DNA of 34,551 nt, from positions 1 to 34,551 of the forward strand of contig PXPI01000098.1 of NCBI GenBank assembly GCA_003021905.1, in the 5' to 3' direction. The stretch's first letter is position 1, and every line of letters starts with the position of its first letter. This DNA is from Cyanobacteria bacterium SW_9_44_58 (GTDB lineage: Bacteria; Cyanobacteriota; Cyanobacteriia; Cyanobacteriales; Rubidibacteraceae). Below the pieces are notes generated by a model that ran no database searches, was not told the origin of the DNA, and saw only the letters and a list, made by a program, of their open reading frames with translations. Below, piece by piece: positions 18,976 to 27,285 of this stretch. A program made the position numbers and the translations under genes.

Positions 18976-19476
18976 ATGAGCAAGGTTTTGGTGCTAAACG
19001 CCTCTTACGAACCGCTCAACCTCACCAGTTGGCGACGAGCGGTTGTTTTGCTGCTCAAAGGGAAAGCCGAACAACTGGAATACAACGGGAAACTAGTGTA
19101 TACAGGCTTTCCCTTGCCCACAGTTATTCGTTTACGATACTACGTCCGAGTTCCTTATAAAGAAATTCCCTTAACCCGTCGGAACATTTTAGAACGAGAT
19201 AGTCATCGTTGCCAATACTGTGGTTATAAAGGAGAGCAACTCACCTTAGATCATGTTATTCCCCGTTCTCGCGGCGGTGGGGACAGTTGGGACAATATTG
19301 TTGCAGCCTGTGTACGGTGTAATGTTAGCAAAGGGAACCGTACGCCAAAAGAAGCAGAAATGCCTTTATCCCGTCAACCTCGTCGTCCTTACAGTAGTCT
19401 TCACTTTGAACTTGCCCGGCATATTCAAGATAATCGCAATCAAGAATGGCGCAAGTATGTTATTGGGATTCCATAA
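18976..19476 (+). CDS. HNH-domain protein (zinc-bound HNH endonuclease family)
   Basis: A 166-residue protein of a type widespread in cyanobacteria. The N-terminal 65 residues (VLVLNASYEPLNLTSWRRAV) are typical of this group. The HNH domain has two zinc-type Cys pairs, CQYC (79-82) and CVRC (112-115), the catalytic LDHVIPRSRGG (Asp92, His93), and an Asn/His-bearing segment SWDNIVAACVRCNVSKGNRTP. The nuclease centre appears intact. No partner methylase, mobile element or intron surrounds it, so it is probably a housekeeping nucleic-acid enzyme rather than a restriction or homing enzyme, but its substrate is unknown. Confidence 0.88.
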   Translation: MSKVLVLNASYEPLNLTSWRRAVVLLLKGKAEQLEYNGKLVYTGFPLPTVIRLRYYVRVPYKEIPLTRRNILERDSHRCQYCGYKGEQLTLDHVIPRSRGGGDSWDNIVAACVRCNVSKGNRTPKEAEMPLSRQPRRPYSSLHFELARHIQDNRNQEWRKYVIGIP

Positions 19477-19580
19477 CTTGTTCAACGAGAAAATGTTAAA
19501 TTATAATAGCACAGTTACCAGAACAAATCAAGGCAATTGGGCTTGTCTTTTTAGGAAAAGGCAATCACAATTCGATTCTG

Positions 19581-19610
19581 TTGATAACATGACGACTGAC
19601 TGTATATAAA
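19581..19610 (+). promoter_or_regulatory. Putative promoter of the DHH gene
   Basis: TTGATA (19581-19586) and TATAAA (19605-19610) with 18-bp spacing stand just before the ATG at 19625. The predicted leader would be only about 8 nt and no Shine-Dalgarno is visible, so the mRNA could be nearly leaderless. Confidence 0.4.
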
Positions 19611-19624
19611 GTTCTGGTTTAGAA

Positions 19625-20884
19625 ATGTCATCGAAATTAATTCAATCTTCCAACTCTTCTTACCGAGATGCTAATGGCAATGCCATTGAAGCAGAAAAAA
19701 CACCGGAAGACACCTCTTCCTCGTTTTCTGAAAACTCACAATGGAGTCACTCCTATGCCAATACTGATGCTTCTTTAGAAGCAATTATTGAAAGCTTCAA
19801 AAAAACGTTAGAGCGTCATCGCGGGGAAAGGCAACTTGTTATTATCCAAGACTTCCCAGATCCTGATGCCTTGTCTAGTGCTTGGGCTTATCAACTCATT
19901 GCTCAACAATATGAGATTCAGTGCGAGATTGTTTATGCTGGAATTCTTTCTCATCAGGAAAATATTGCTTTAGTCAAATTAACTGGCTTACCCGCTAAAC
20001 GATGGGGAATTCAAACCCTAAAAGAAAGGGATTTATCCGTTTATCAAGGATGTGTGCTTATTGACACTCAAGGCACCACTAGCCAGTTAATGCCGCTGGT
20101 ACGGGAACAAAAACTCCCGATTACGGTCATTATCGATCATCATACCGACCAAGGAGAAGTTGAGGCTGAATTTGTTGATTTACGGGCACAAACCCGATCA
20201 ACAGCAACAATTCTTACACAGTACATTCAATCGGGATTATTAAACTTCAATACCAGCAATAACAAGCATGTTAAGTGTGCCACGGCACTGATGCACGGCT
20301 TGCGATCCGATACAAATCGCTTAATGCAAGCCCAAGAAGAAGACTTCCTCGCTGCTGCCTATCTCAGTCGGTTTTATGACGTACAACTCTTAAATGCCGT
20401 TCTTCAAATGGCCCGCTCGAAGCGAGTCATGGATGTCATTGAACGGTCTTTGCGAAACCGCATTGTCAAGAATAATTTTTCTATTGCTGGGGTGGGTTAC
20501 TTACGCTACGATGACCGAGATGCAATTCCCCAAGCAGCAGATTTTTTAGTGACAGAAGAAAATGTTCATACAGCAGTGGTTTATGGGATTGTTCACAATG
20601 AACATGAGGAATTGGAAGTCGTTATTGGTTCCCTGCGCACGACAAAACTAACCCTTGATCCGGATGAATTTATCAAAGAAGCCTTTGGTCAAGATACCCA
20701 AGGACGCTATTTTGGCGGCGGACGCTACATGGCTGGCGGATTTGAAGTTCCTTTAGGATTCTTATACGGTTTTAATGAGCATTCTGAATATGCCAAGTTG
20801 AAATGGGAAGTCTTTGATACGCAAATTAAACAAAAATTGCTACGTTTAGTAAATCCGGATGATAGTGTCATTAATACTGATTAA
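19625..20884 (+). CDS. DHH-family phosphoesterase (NrnA-like)
   Basis: A 419-residue DHH/DHHA1 phosphoesterase. Metal-binding motifs are visible in order: FPDPDALSSA (Asp79, Asp81), VLIDTQ (Asp147) and the name motif IIDHHTDQG (Asp171-His172-His173). A C-terminal GGGR motif lies in RYFGGGRYMAGG. The family includes NrnA-type oligoribonucleases/pAp phosphatases and c-di-nucleotide phosphodiesterases; the substrate here cannot be decided. The first 50 residues are Ser/Asn/Glu rich and probably disordered. SixA begins 3 bp after its stop, indicating one transcription unit. Confidence 0.85.
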   Translation: MSSKLIQSSNSSYRDANGNAIEAEKTPEDTSSSFSENSQWSHSYANTDASLEAIIESFKKTLERHRGERQLVIIQDFPDPDALSSAWAYQLIAQQYEIQCEIVYAGILSHQENIALVKLTGLPAKRWGIQTLKERDLSVYQGCVLIDTQGTTSQLMPLVREQKLPITVIIDHHTDQGEVEAEFVDLRAQTRSTATILTQYIQSGLLNFNTSNNKHVKCATALMHGLRSDTNRLMQAQEEDFLAAAYLSRFYDVQLLNAVLQMARSKRVMDVIERSLRNRIVKNNFSIAGVGYLRYDDRDAIPQAADFLVTEENVHTAVVYGIVHNEHEELEVVIGSLRTTKLTLDPDEFIKEAFGQDTQGRYFGGGRYMAGGFEVPLGFLYGFNEHSEYAKLKWEVFDTQIKQKLLRLVNPDDSVINTD

Positions 20885-20887
20885 ATA

Positions 20888-21400
20888 ATGTCCCAACAAC
20901 TTTATTTGATTCGTCACGGAATCGCTGTGGATCGCGGTCTTTACGAAAAAGATGAAGATCGCCCGTTAACCGAGAAAGGGCAGAAGAAAACGACTAAGGT
21001 TGCCAAGCAAATTGATGAAGTTGGTATCACCTTTGATATTATTTTAACCAGCCCTTTTGTGAGAGCGACACAGACAGCAGCAATTTTGCAAGAGGCGGGA
21101 CTAAGCAAAACTCTGGAATCCTTTTCCCCATTAGCCCCAGGCGGTGATATACAAGCGTGGCTAGACTGGTGGAACAATTGGCAACAAGAAACGAGTCCCC
21201 ACCAAGGAAGCGTTGCCTTAGTGGGGCATGAACCCGATTTGGGCAATTGGGCGGAATTGCTGGTTTGGGGAAGTATTCAGGAAAAATTGATTATTAAAAA
21301 AGCAGGCATTATTGGCTTAAATTGTCCTGACAATTACTCGCCATTGGGAACAAGCAAGTTATTTTTATTGACCCCTCCCAAATGGTTTTTAAAGGAGTAG
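20888..21400 (+). CDS. sixA: SixA-type phosphohistidine phosphatase
   Basis: A 170-residue histidine-phosphatase-superfamily protein. The catalytic Arg-His-Gly is at 9-11 (LIRHGIA), with Arg59 in TSPFVRATQTA and the second histidine in VGHEPDLG (His114). The short length and DRPLTEKGQKKT segment match SixA, which removes phosphate from His-phosphorylated signalling or PTS-type proteins. It starts 3 bp after the DHH phosphoesterase, which suggests co-expression. It ends 13 bp from the convergent tRNA-Thr gene. Confidence 0.88.
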   Translation: MSQQLYLIRHGIAVDRGLYEKDEDRPLTEKGQKKTTKVAKQIDEVGITFDIILTSPFVRATQTAAILQEAGLSKTLESFSPLAPGGDIQAWLDWWNNWQQETSPHQGSVALVGHEPDLGNWAELLVWGSIQEKLIIKKAGIIGLNCPDNYSPLGTSKLFLLTPPKWFLKE

Positions 21401-21413
21401 TTTAATCTGAGAA

Positions 21414-21485
21414 AGCCAGCAAGGAGATTTGAACTCCTGACCTACCCATTACGAGTGGGTTGCTCTACCACTGAGCTATGCTGGC
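21414..21485 (-). tRNA. tRNA-Thr (anticodon CGT)
   Basis: Read on the minus strand, a 72-nt cloverleaf folds cleanly. The acceptor stem GCCAGCA pairs with TGCTGGC and the discriminator base is T. The D arm is GCTC...GAGC, the anticodon stem ACCCA/TGGGT has loop CTCGTAA (anticodon CGT, reading ACG), and the T arm AGGAG/CTCCT has loop TTCAAAT. No CCA is encoded. It lies 45 bp downstream of the inositol-monophosphatase gene on the same strand. Confidence 0.95.
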
Positions 21486-21530
21486 ACACTGCTACCTATA
21501 GCACCGGAGGAGCATTATAACGTACTTTCC

Positions 21531-22361
21531 TCAGTTTTGGGGAGTCATTGCTTGTTTTCCAATGGATTGCACTAAGGGATGAAAAATGGGAATCAAGTCA
21601 CCGCGACTAACCACTAATGTCGGCAACGGTTTTTTACCGTAATTTTCTCCCGGTTGCAGGGGAAAAACGCTTTCTGGTGTGAGGAAAACAAATTGACCGC
21701 CGGCTCCTTGTACAATTACCCATACAGCAGCCAAATCCCAAACTTTGGGGATTGCTTCGATCGCGCCTAACGCTGCGCCGCTCGCCACCAGTAAAAAACT
21801 ATAGGTACATACGCCAACAATTCGCGTTTTACAGGGCAAGGATTGCTCTAAAATCGAGGTGCTGCGGGCACATAAGCTAAATAAATGACTTTGACTGGGA
21901 TCATCGGGACTACTGGCAATGGGTTCTCCGTTGCGATAGGCGCCATTTTCTCCCGCTAAGCCAGAACCGGTTAGCCAAAAGCCGTGGAACGATTGTTGCA
22001 GAATGGGAAAATGAACATAGCCAAACACTGGCATGCCCCGATACAGCAACCCTAAGGAAATTCCCCAAACGGGAATGCCGCGGGTAAAGTTGGTGGTGCC
22101 ATCAATGGGATCAATCACCCAACACCATTCTTTATCGGGAAAGACATGAACGGTTTCTTCCGTCAGAACGCCATGATCCCGAAAACGAGACGCGATCGCG
22201 CTTCGAATTTGCTCATCCGCCCACTGATCCGAATTCGTAACTAACGAACCATCGGGTTTTTCTTGAGCTTGTACCTTGCCAAATTGGGTTGCCAGGGTTT
22301 CCCCTATTTGTTGGGTTAGGGTTTGGCTAAATTCTAAAGCATCCTGTAAAACTTGTTCCAT
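21531..22361 (-). CDS. Inositol-monophosphatase-family phosphatase
   Basis: A 276-residue Mg2+-dependent sugar/inositol phosphatase fold. The family signature VIDPIDGTTNF gives Asp84 and Asp87; Glu69 in TEET and Asp209 in KVWDLAA complete the metal site. Cyanobacterial relatives act on inositol phosphates, histidinol phosphate or fructose bisphosphate; the exact substrate is unknown. The frame is open upstream to 22598, but that stretch is inside the BCD transporter gene and looks non-coding in this frame. ATG 22361 shares one base with the transporter stop (TAATG), a typical coupled arrangement. Confidence 0.88.
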   Translation of the reverse strand: MEQVLQDALEFSQTLTQQIGETLATQFGKVQAQEKPDGSLVTNSDQWADEQIRSAIASRFRDHGVLTEETVHVFPDKEWCWVIDPIDGTTNFTRGIPVWGISLGLLYRGMPVFGYVHFPILQQSFHGFWLTGSGLAGENGAYRNGEPIASSPDDPSQSHLFSLCARSTSILEQSLPCKTRIVGVCTYSFLLVASGAALGAIEAIPKVWDLAAVWVIVQGAGGQFVFLTPESVFPLQPGENYGKKPLPTLVVSRGDLIPIFHPLVQSIGKQAMTPQN

Positions 22362-23860
22362 TATCCGTCTAAATCCCCTTCCATAACTGTCGAAACTGCT
22401 TGATTGGTAGAAGTGCGAAACTCTGAGACATTTACCCGATTTAAAAGCGCGATCGCGCCAATCATTCCCAAAGCCTGCAATCCAAAGACTAATCCATAAG
22501 CCAATACCGGTGCTGTAAATAAGGCTTTGCCAACATCTAAGACAACACCGCCAGCAATTGTAGCAAACGCGCGGGATAATGCCTGAGCTAACCCCCAAGC
22601 GCCAATAAAGGTTCCTGCTGTTTCTGCGGCAGTCAAACCCAACATTAAACTAATGGCCCCAGTGGTTGTCAAACCCGCGGCTAAACCAAACAGAAATACA
22701 GCCGACTTGAGTATCATCGCTTGTTGGGTAAACCCAGCTAGAATAATTAAAATAAACGTTGCTGCCACCAACAAACATCCTAAGCGGGCAGTATTTTGTT
22801 TCCCTAAACGCGGAACGACTAAAAAGCCCGTACTACTCACGCCAATCAGAGTTCCTAAGCCCCAAAAGGCATTCAATTGGGCTGTTTGCGAAATCGGCAA
22901 ATCAAACACTTCTCCGCCGTAGGGTTCTAAAACAGCTTCCTGCATGAACAAACTAACGGTCATCATCATCAGGAAACTAAAAAACAGCCCTGTTTGCCGA
23001 CTGGCGGTTAAAACCTGAATTGCCCCCTTTAAGGTTACCTTATCTTCTCGCTCGGCAACCCGAGAGCGGCTTTTATAACGGGAATACTTTTTCTCAATGC
23101 CCCAAGTCGCTAAAAAGGCTAATCCTAAAACCACTAACGGAATTAGTAAAAATAAACGGTTAATCCCTCCTTGCAGTGCCTCAATCGGCGTTGGGATAAC
23201 TTTTTCATTGCTGAGTAACAAACTCCCAACATTGGCACTCCAAATCACGCCATCTTGCTGTAAACTTTCCAGGAGAATGCCGCCGCTAACACCGCCAATA
23301 ACAATTCCCACCATTAACATTGACCAAGTGGTTCCCACCAGCTTAGAACGATTTTCTTCTTCTGAGACATCAACTAATAGGGCGGCAAAAAGCGTTGAAC
23401 TGGAACTTAAGGCTAAGCCATAAAGGATAAAAATTAATCCTAATAAACCAGTTAGAATGACTGTTTCAGGGGTCCAAATCCAACTGCCTGCTTCGCGCAC
23501 TGCTTTTCCCAACTGCCACATTAGTTGGACTGCTAAAAAGACAGCAACGCTAAATAATGCTGTTCCAATCCAGACGTAGCCGCTGCGATGCAGCCCAAAT
23601 ATCGGCTTCGCATCAGACATTTGACCAAACCAGACTCGTGCCGGTGCGACAAATTGGTGCAACGCTAGCGTTCCGGCAGCAACTGTGGCGGGAATCCCCA
23701 ACTCGCTAATCATCACTCGGTTAAGAACCCCGAGGGTTAGAATTGACATTAAACCTAACCCCATTTGAAATAACCCCAAGCGAAACATAGTGAGCAATTT
23801 CACTTGGGGAGACGATATCGGTTGTTCCGGTGAAGAAACATTGAGGTCGCTGGTTGCCAT
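22361..23860 (-). CDS. BCD/PucC-family transporter (MFS fold, chlorophyll-binding type)
   Basis: A 499-residue, roughly twelve-helix protein. The N-terminal block RLGLFQMGLGLMSILTLG and LNRVMISELGIPATV, then APARVWFGQMSDAKPIFG with the LHRSGYVWIG turn, are diagnostic for the BCD family (bacteriochlorophyll delivery, PucC, LhaA), which in phototrophs helps load pigment into light-harvesting complexes. In cyanobacteria such proteins are thought to handle chlorophyll, but the partner complex is not known. A basic cytoplasmic loop (KKYSRYKSRSRVAERED) divides the two halves. It is divergent from the metal-uptake locus and coupled to the phosphatase gene downstream. Confidence 0.88.
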   Translation of the reverse strand: MATSDLNVSSPEQPISSPQVKLLTMFRLGLFQMGLGLMSILTLGVLNRVMISELGIPATVAAGTLALHQFVAPARVWFGQMSDAKPIFGLHRSGYVWIGTALFSVAVFLAVQLMWQLGKAVREAGSWIWTPETVILTGLLGLIFILYGLALSSSSTLFAALLVDVSEEENRSKLVGTTWSMLMVGIVIGGVSGGILLESLQQDGVIWSANVGSLLLSNEKVIPTPIEALQGGINRLFLLIPLVVLGLAFLATWGIEKKYSRYKSRSRVAEREDKVTLKGAIQVLTASRQTGLFFSFLMMMTVSLFMQEAVLEPYGGEVFDLPISQTAQLNAFWGLGTLIGVSSTGFLVVPRLGKQNTARLGCLLVAATFILIILAGFTQQAMILKSAVFLFGLAAGLTTTGAISLMLGLTAAETAGTFIGAWGLAQALSRAFATIAGGVVLDVGKALFTAPVLAYGLVFGLQALGMIGAIALLNRVNVSEFRTSTNQAVSTVMEGDLDG

Positions 23861-23959
23861 TATTGTTTACTCAAGTCTTGCCAAGCCTACAAGTCCTGAT
23901 TTTAACGCAAGATAAGGAATTCATTTCTGTTTGTAAGCTGATGCCGGAGGCTTGAGTTA

Positions 23960-23981
23960 GCATCCCCTAGGGGGGTATTGC
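23960..23981 (+). promoter_or_regulatory. G/C-tract dyad, candidate CsoR/RcnR/InrS-type operator
   Basis: The core CCCCTAGGGG (23964-23973) is a perfect palindrome, extended to GCATCCCC...GGGGTATTGC with outer GCA/TGC arms. Such C/G tracts flanked by AT are the hallmark of operators bound by CsoR-family metal sensors. It stands about 57-78 bp before the lipoprotein start, upstream of a possible -10 TATAGA (24006-24011). The assignment is by resemblance; no CsoR-type gene lies in the window. Confidence 0.45.
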
Positions 23982-24037
23982 ATGTTGTAGGAAAAGTTAG
24001 CAAACTATAGAAACGAACCAATTAAGGGAGTATTATT

Positions 24038-24883
24038 TTGCAAAAACGAGCGTTATTGACTTCTTTATCTCTCGGATTGCCTCTATTCGCTTTCGGATGT
24101 GCTTCCAATACCACTGGCGAGGGTGAAACCAGCGGCAGCAATGAAACCGCTTCCGCAAATGGAACAGGAAGGATTAATCTGGTTGCCAATGGGGAAGCCT
24201 TTGTTCGACAAGGGTTTGTTACGAAAGATGGTTGGCAAATTGATTTTGATCATGTTTATGTCACCCTAGACGATGTCAAAGCCTATCAAAGTGACCCTGC
24301 GTTTGACCCTGATCAAGATGAAGAAATCCAAGCCCAAAATGAAGTTACTTTAGTCAGTGATCCCACGACCGTAGATTTGGCGAAAGGCGGAGAAAATGCC
24401 GATCCGATTATGGTAACCCAAGAGAAAGGAAAAGCAGGATTTTATAACGCCATTAGTTGGAAATTAGCAACACCTGAACAAGGAGAGCAAAATAGCGCCA
24501 TTGTGTTAGACGGAACCGCCCAAAAAAACGGACGTACCATTGATTTTGTTCTCAATTTAGATAAGTCCATTGCTTATAAATGCGGTGAATATGTGGGCGA
24601 TGCGAGAAAAGGATTTTTAGAAGCAGATAGCAAAACCGAATTAGAAACCACTTTTCACTTTGACCATATTTTTGGAGATGCCCAAGCCCCTGCTGATGAT
24701 GCCATTAATACCGGTGCCGTTGGATTTGAACCGATGGCAAAACTCGCGGATAACGGAACACTTAAAGCAAATTTACAAACGTTACAACAACAACTGTCTT
24801 CTGAAAATTATCAAACCCTGGAAAAGGCCATTAAAGGGTTAGGTCATGTTGGCGAAGGACATTGTGCAGAAACGACAACTTAA
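24038..24883 (+). CDS. Secreted putative lipoprotein of a metal-uptake locus
   Basis: A 281-residue exported protein. It has a signal peptide of about 20 residues ending LFAFGC (Cys21, an imperfect lipobox), then a Ser/Gly/Asn-rich linker to about 45 and a beta-rich domain. Conserved-looking blocks are DGWQIDFDHVYVTLDDVKAYQ, YKCGEYVGDARKGFL (Cys182), FHFDHIFGD (His207, His210) and the end GHVGEGHC (His270, His275, Cys276); these His/Cys clusters suggest metal binding. TTG is the start: it has AAGGGAG seven bases upstream and no other usable start follows before the signal. It is followed 16 bp later by the NikL-like gene and then cbiM, so it probably captures or delivers Ni2+/Co2+. I do not recognise a named family with confidence. 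Confidence 0.65.
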   Translation: MQKRALLTSLSLGLPLFAFGCASNTTGEGETSGSNETASANGTGRINLVANGEAFVRQGFVTKDGWQIDFDHVYVTLDDVKAYQSDPAFDPDQDEEIQAQNEVTLVSDPTTVDLAKGGENADPIMVTQEKGKAGFYNAISWKLATPEQGEQNSAIVLDGTAQKNGRTIDFVLNLDKSIAYKCGEYVGDARKGFLEADSKTELETTFHFDHIFGDAQAPADDAINTGAVGFEPMAKLADNGTLKANLQTLQQQLSSENYQTLEKAIKGLGHVGEGHCAETTT

Positions 24884-24899
24884 TCGGAATTAATGCGAT

Positions 24900-25370
24900 A
24901 TGCGCTGGCAATTGTTTCTTTCTTTAGCGGTTTCTCTGTTGAGTACTCCCCCTGCTTTGGCACACGGTGTCGCGATCGCGCATCGTCAAACCAGTGCCAT
25001 TGAAATTCGCGCCACCTACGATAACGGCGACCCCATGTCTAATGCCCAAGTTGTTGTTTATGCGCCGAATAATCCTGCCGAACCTTGGTTAAAAGGAACC
25101 ACAACAGAAAAGGGAACTTTTGCCTTTGTTCCGGATCGCAAAATGCAGGGAGCTTGGGATGTAAAAGTTCGTCAGTCGGGGCATGGCGATTTAATTAGTA
25201 TTCCTGTAGAAAATGCAGAAACCGCTTCTTCTCAGCAGACACAAGCCGGTAACCGTTGGCAAGGGGGCAACTATACGCCGTTGCAAAAAGCAATAATGGC
25301 TGCCTTAGGCGTTTGGGGATTTATTGGCACTGGTTTATTCTTTGCCCGTAATAAGTCTAACAATTCATAA
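24900..25370 (+). CDS. NikL/CbiL-like accessory protein of a Ni/Co ECF uptake system
   Basis: A 156-residue secreted, C-terminally anchored protein. The signal peptide ends PALA, so the mature protein would begin His22-Gly-Val-Ala. A carboxypeptidase-regulatory-like beta sandwich follows (about 30-105, with TTTEKGTFAFVPDR), then a Gln/Ser linker and one membrane helix (about 130-149). This layout, and the free N-terminal His, match the extra component found beside CbiM/NikM in nickel and cobalt importers. Its stop overlaps the cbiM start by one base (TAATG), which strongly supports a shared function. Its exact role is not established. Confidence 0.7.
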   Translation: MRWQLFLSLAVSLLSTPPALAHGVAIAHRQTSAIEIRATYDNGDPMSNAQVVVYAPNNPAEPWLKGTTTEKGTFAFVPDRKMQGAWDVKVRQSGHGDLISIPVENAETASSQQTQAGNRWQGGNYTPLQKAIMAALGVWGFIGTGLFFARNKSNNS

Positions 25371-26017
25371 TGCATATTCCAGACGGTATTCTTCCACCGA
25401 CAGTTGCCATTGGCGGTTATGCCATAACTGGCGGGATGATTTGGTATTCTTTGCGAAAAATTAATCAGTATGGCGACCCTAGCGAACAAGTTCCCAGAGC
25501 ATCTTTACTCACAGCGGGCTTTTTTGTCGCTTCCTTAATTCATATTCCCATTCCCCCTTTTAGCATTCATTTAATTTTGAATGGTTTAGTGGGCGTTGTA
25601 TTAGGGTATTTTGCTTTTCCCGCCATTCTCATCGGTTTGTTTTTTCAAGCTGTAATGTTCCAACATGGCGGCCTTTCTTCTTTGGGAGTCAATGCGGCAA
25701 TGATGGGAATCCCTGCTATTTTGGGATATCATTTGTTTCAACTTCATCAATCTTTTCCCAAATCGCAACGGTGGACGAGTGTTTTTGCGTTCCTTGCCGG
25801 CGCCGGGGCGCTAGGACTTTCAGCGATTATTTTCACCGTATTGGTTGTTACAACAATTCCGGCAGACATGAATGCGACATTAGAACGCAATGCGATTTAT
25901 CTGGGGTTAGCGGGTTATAGTGTGCAAGCACTTATTGAAGGGACTTTCACCACGCTCTTAGTGTCCTTTTTCCAACGAGTCAAACCGGAACTGCTCTCTC
26001 ATTCAATTGACAAGTGA
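25370..26017 (+). CDS. cbiM: CbiM/NikM-type Ni2+/Co2+ substrate-binding membrane component
   Basis: A 215-residue CbiM-family S component. The invariant N-terminus MHIPDGILP is present; in the known structure the amino group and His2 of this loop bind the metal together with an inner histidine, for which His67 (SIHLILNGLVG) is the candidate here. His99 in FQHGGL is also conserved-looking. Six or seven hydrophobic helices follow. Normal partners are CbiN, the CbiQ T-component and the CbiO ATPase. None is in the window, so CbiM here either works with an ECF module encoded elsewhere or alone with the NikL-like protein. Ni2+ versus Co2+ cannot be decided. Confidence 0.85.
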   Translation: MHIPDGILPPTVAIGGYAITGGMIWYSLRKINQYGDPSEQVPRASLLTAGFFVASLIHIPIPPFSIHLILNGLVGVVLGYFAFPAILIGLFFQAVMFQHGGLSSLGVNAAMMGIPAILGYHLFQLHQSFPKSQRWTSVFAFLAGAGALGLSAIIFTVLVVTTIPADMNATLERNAIYLGLAGYSVQALIEGTFTTLLVSFFQRVKPELLSHSIDK

Positions 26018-26050
26018 TACTTAACAATGAACAATTGAGATTAATGTTCG

Positions 26051-27268
26051 TTGGAAAGAAAGGCTTTGAGAACCAAACATAAACTTGTTATCTTTTTAGG
26101 AATTATTGTTAGTGTTGTTTTGACTGTGCAAACGGTTGCCAATAGCTATTCCTTATCTCGCGATCAAGAAATTCGGGGAACTTGGTTAACCAATATTGAT
26201 AGTGACGTTTTATTTTCAAAGAAAAGCATTGAAAACGCTTTAGACCGTTTAGATGAGATCAATTTTAATACGGTTTATCCCACGGTTTGGCAAGGAGGAT
26301 ATACGCTTTATCCCAGTGATATAACAGAAAGTATTTATGGAAAAAGTATCGATCCTGATCCCCATTTTCAAGATCGGGATATGTTAGAAGACATTATTAA
26401 TAAAGGACATCAATTGGATCTGACAGTTATTCCTTGGTTTGAATTTGGGTTTATGCAACCGGTTGATTCACCCCTGGTTAAACAACATCCGGAATGGTTA
26501 ACGGAACGTCGAGATGGAAGCCAAGTTGAAATTAAAGGAGAAGATAAAGTTGTTTGGTTGAATCCATTTCATCCAGAAGTCCAAGGATTTATTCTAGATT
26601 TAGTAACAGAAATTATTAGCAAATATGATGTGGATGGCATTCAATTTGATGACCATTTTGGTTTACCAGTTGCCTTTGGCTATGATGACTACACAAGGAA
26701 ACTTTATCAACAACAAATGAATGTTACCCCCCCGCAAGATCCGCGAGAGACGTTTTGGGTGCGTTGGCGCGCGGATCAGTTAAATGACTTTATGGGGAGA
26801 GTCTATCATACCATTAAAGCTGCTAATCCCGATTGCTTAGTTTCCGTTTCACCGAATCCGTTACATTTTGCCTTGCCAGCCCATCTACAAGATTGGTTAA
26901 CTTGGGAAGAAAGAGGGTATATTGACGAATTGGTTTTGCAAGTTTATCGCACTGATATGGCGCGATTTTCCGATGAATTAAAACGCACAGAAGTACAATT
27001 GGCAAATTCAAATATTCCCGTTGCCATTGGCATTTTAAGCGGTTTAAAGAATCGTCCCACTCCCATAGAACTCATTGAAAAACAAGTGAAAGAAGTGCGC
27101 GATCGCGGCTTTAATGGCGTGTCTTTCTTCTTCTATGAAAGTCTTTGGAAATGGGGAGAAAAATCGGCATTGCAACGAGAACAAGCCTTTTATGATCTCT
27201 TTTCATCTCCAGCCAGTCGAGAAGCGTATTCACCCACTCAAATGCCTAATAAAAGACAAAATAATTAA
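26051..27268 (+). CDS. Exported GHL10-type (family-10-like) glycoside hydrolase
   Basis: A 405-residue TIM-barrel hydrolase of the GHL10 (DUF187) type. An N-terminal signal or anchor helix covers about 12-30. The barrel then begins with REIRGTWLTNIDSD-like sequence (first strand), NFNTVYPTVWQGG, LTVIPWFEFGF, VWLNPFHPEVQ and DGIQFDDHFG (195-204), the last with the expected catalytic-site aspartates. Relatives act on cell-wall or envelope glycans, but substrates are mostly unproven. The start is a TTG at 26051; there is no good ATG before the signal segment. It follows cbiM by 33 bp and may share its transcript, yet no functional link is evident. It ends 17 bp from the convergent pyrFE stop. 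Confidence 0.82.
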   Translation: MERKALRTKHKLVIFLGIIVSVVLTVQTVANSYSLSRDQEIRGTWLTNIDSDVLFSKKSIENALDRLDEINFNTVYPTVWQGGYTLYPSDITESIYGKSIDPDPHFQDRDMLEDIINKGHQLDLTVIPWFEFGFMQPVDSPLVKQHPEWLTERRDGSQVEIKGEDKVVWLNPFHPEVQGFILDLVTEIISKYDVDGIQFDDHFGLPVAFGYDDYTRKLYQQQMNVTPPQDPRETFWVRWRADQLNDFMGRVYHTIKAANPDCLVSVSPNPLHFALPAHLQDWLTWEERGYIDELVLQVYRTDMARFSDELKRTEVQLANSNIPVAIGILSGLKNRPTPIELIEKQVKEVRDRGFNGVSFFFYESLWKWGEKSALQREQAFYDLFSSPASREAYSPTQMPNKRQNN

Positions 27269-27285
27269 TCTTTAAAAGTTGCAAA

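Noticed and set aside
18976-19476. HNH protein as a homing endonuclease or restriction enzyme
   Set aside because: No intron, intein or methylase nearby, and the gene is of a kind common in cyanobacterial core genomes.
22362-22598. Longer N-terminus for the inositol-monophosphatase gene
   Set aside because: The extra 79 residues are out-of-frame transporter sequence; the TAATG junction at 22359-22363 gives a normal start.
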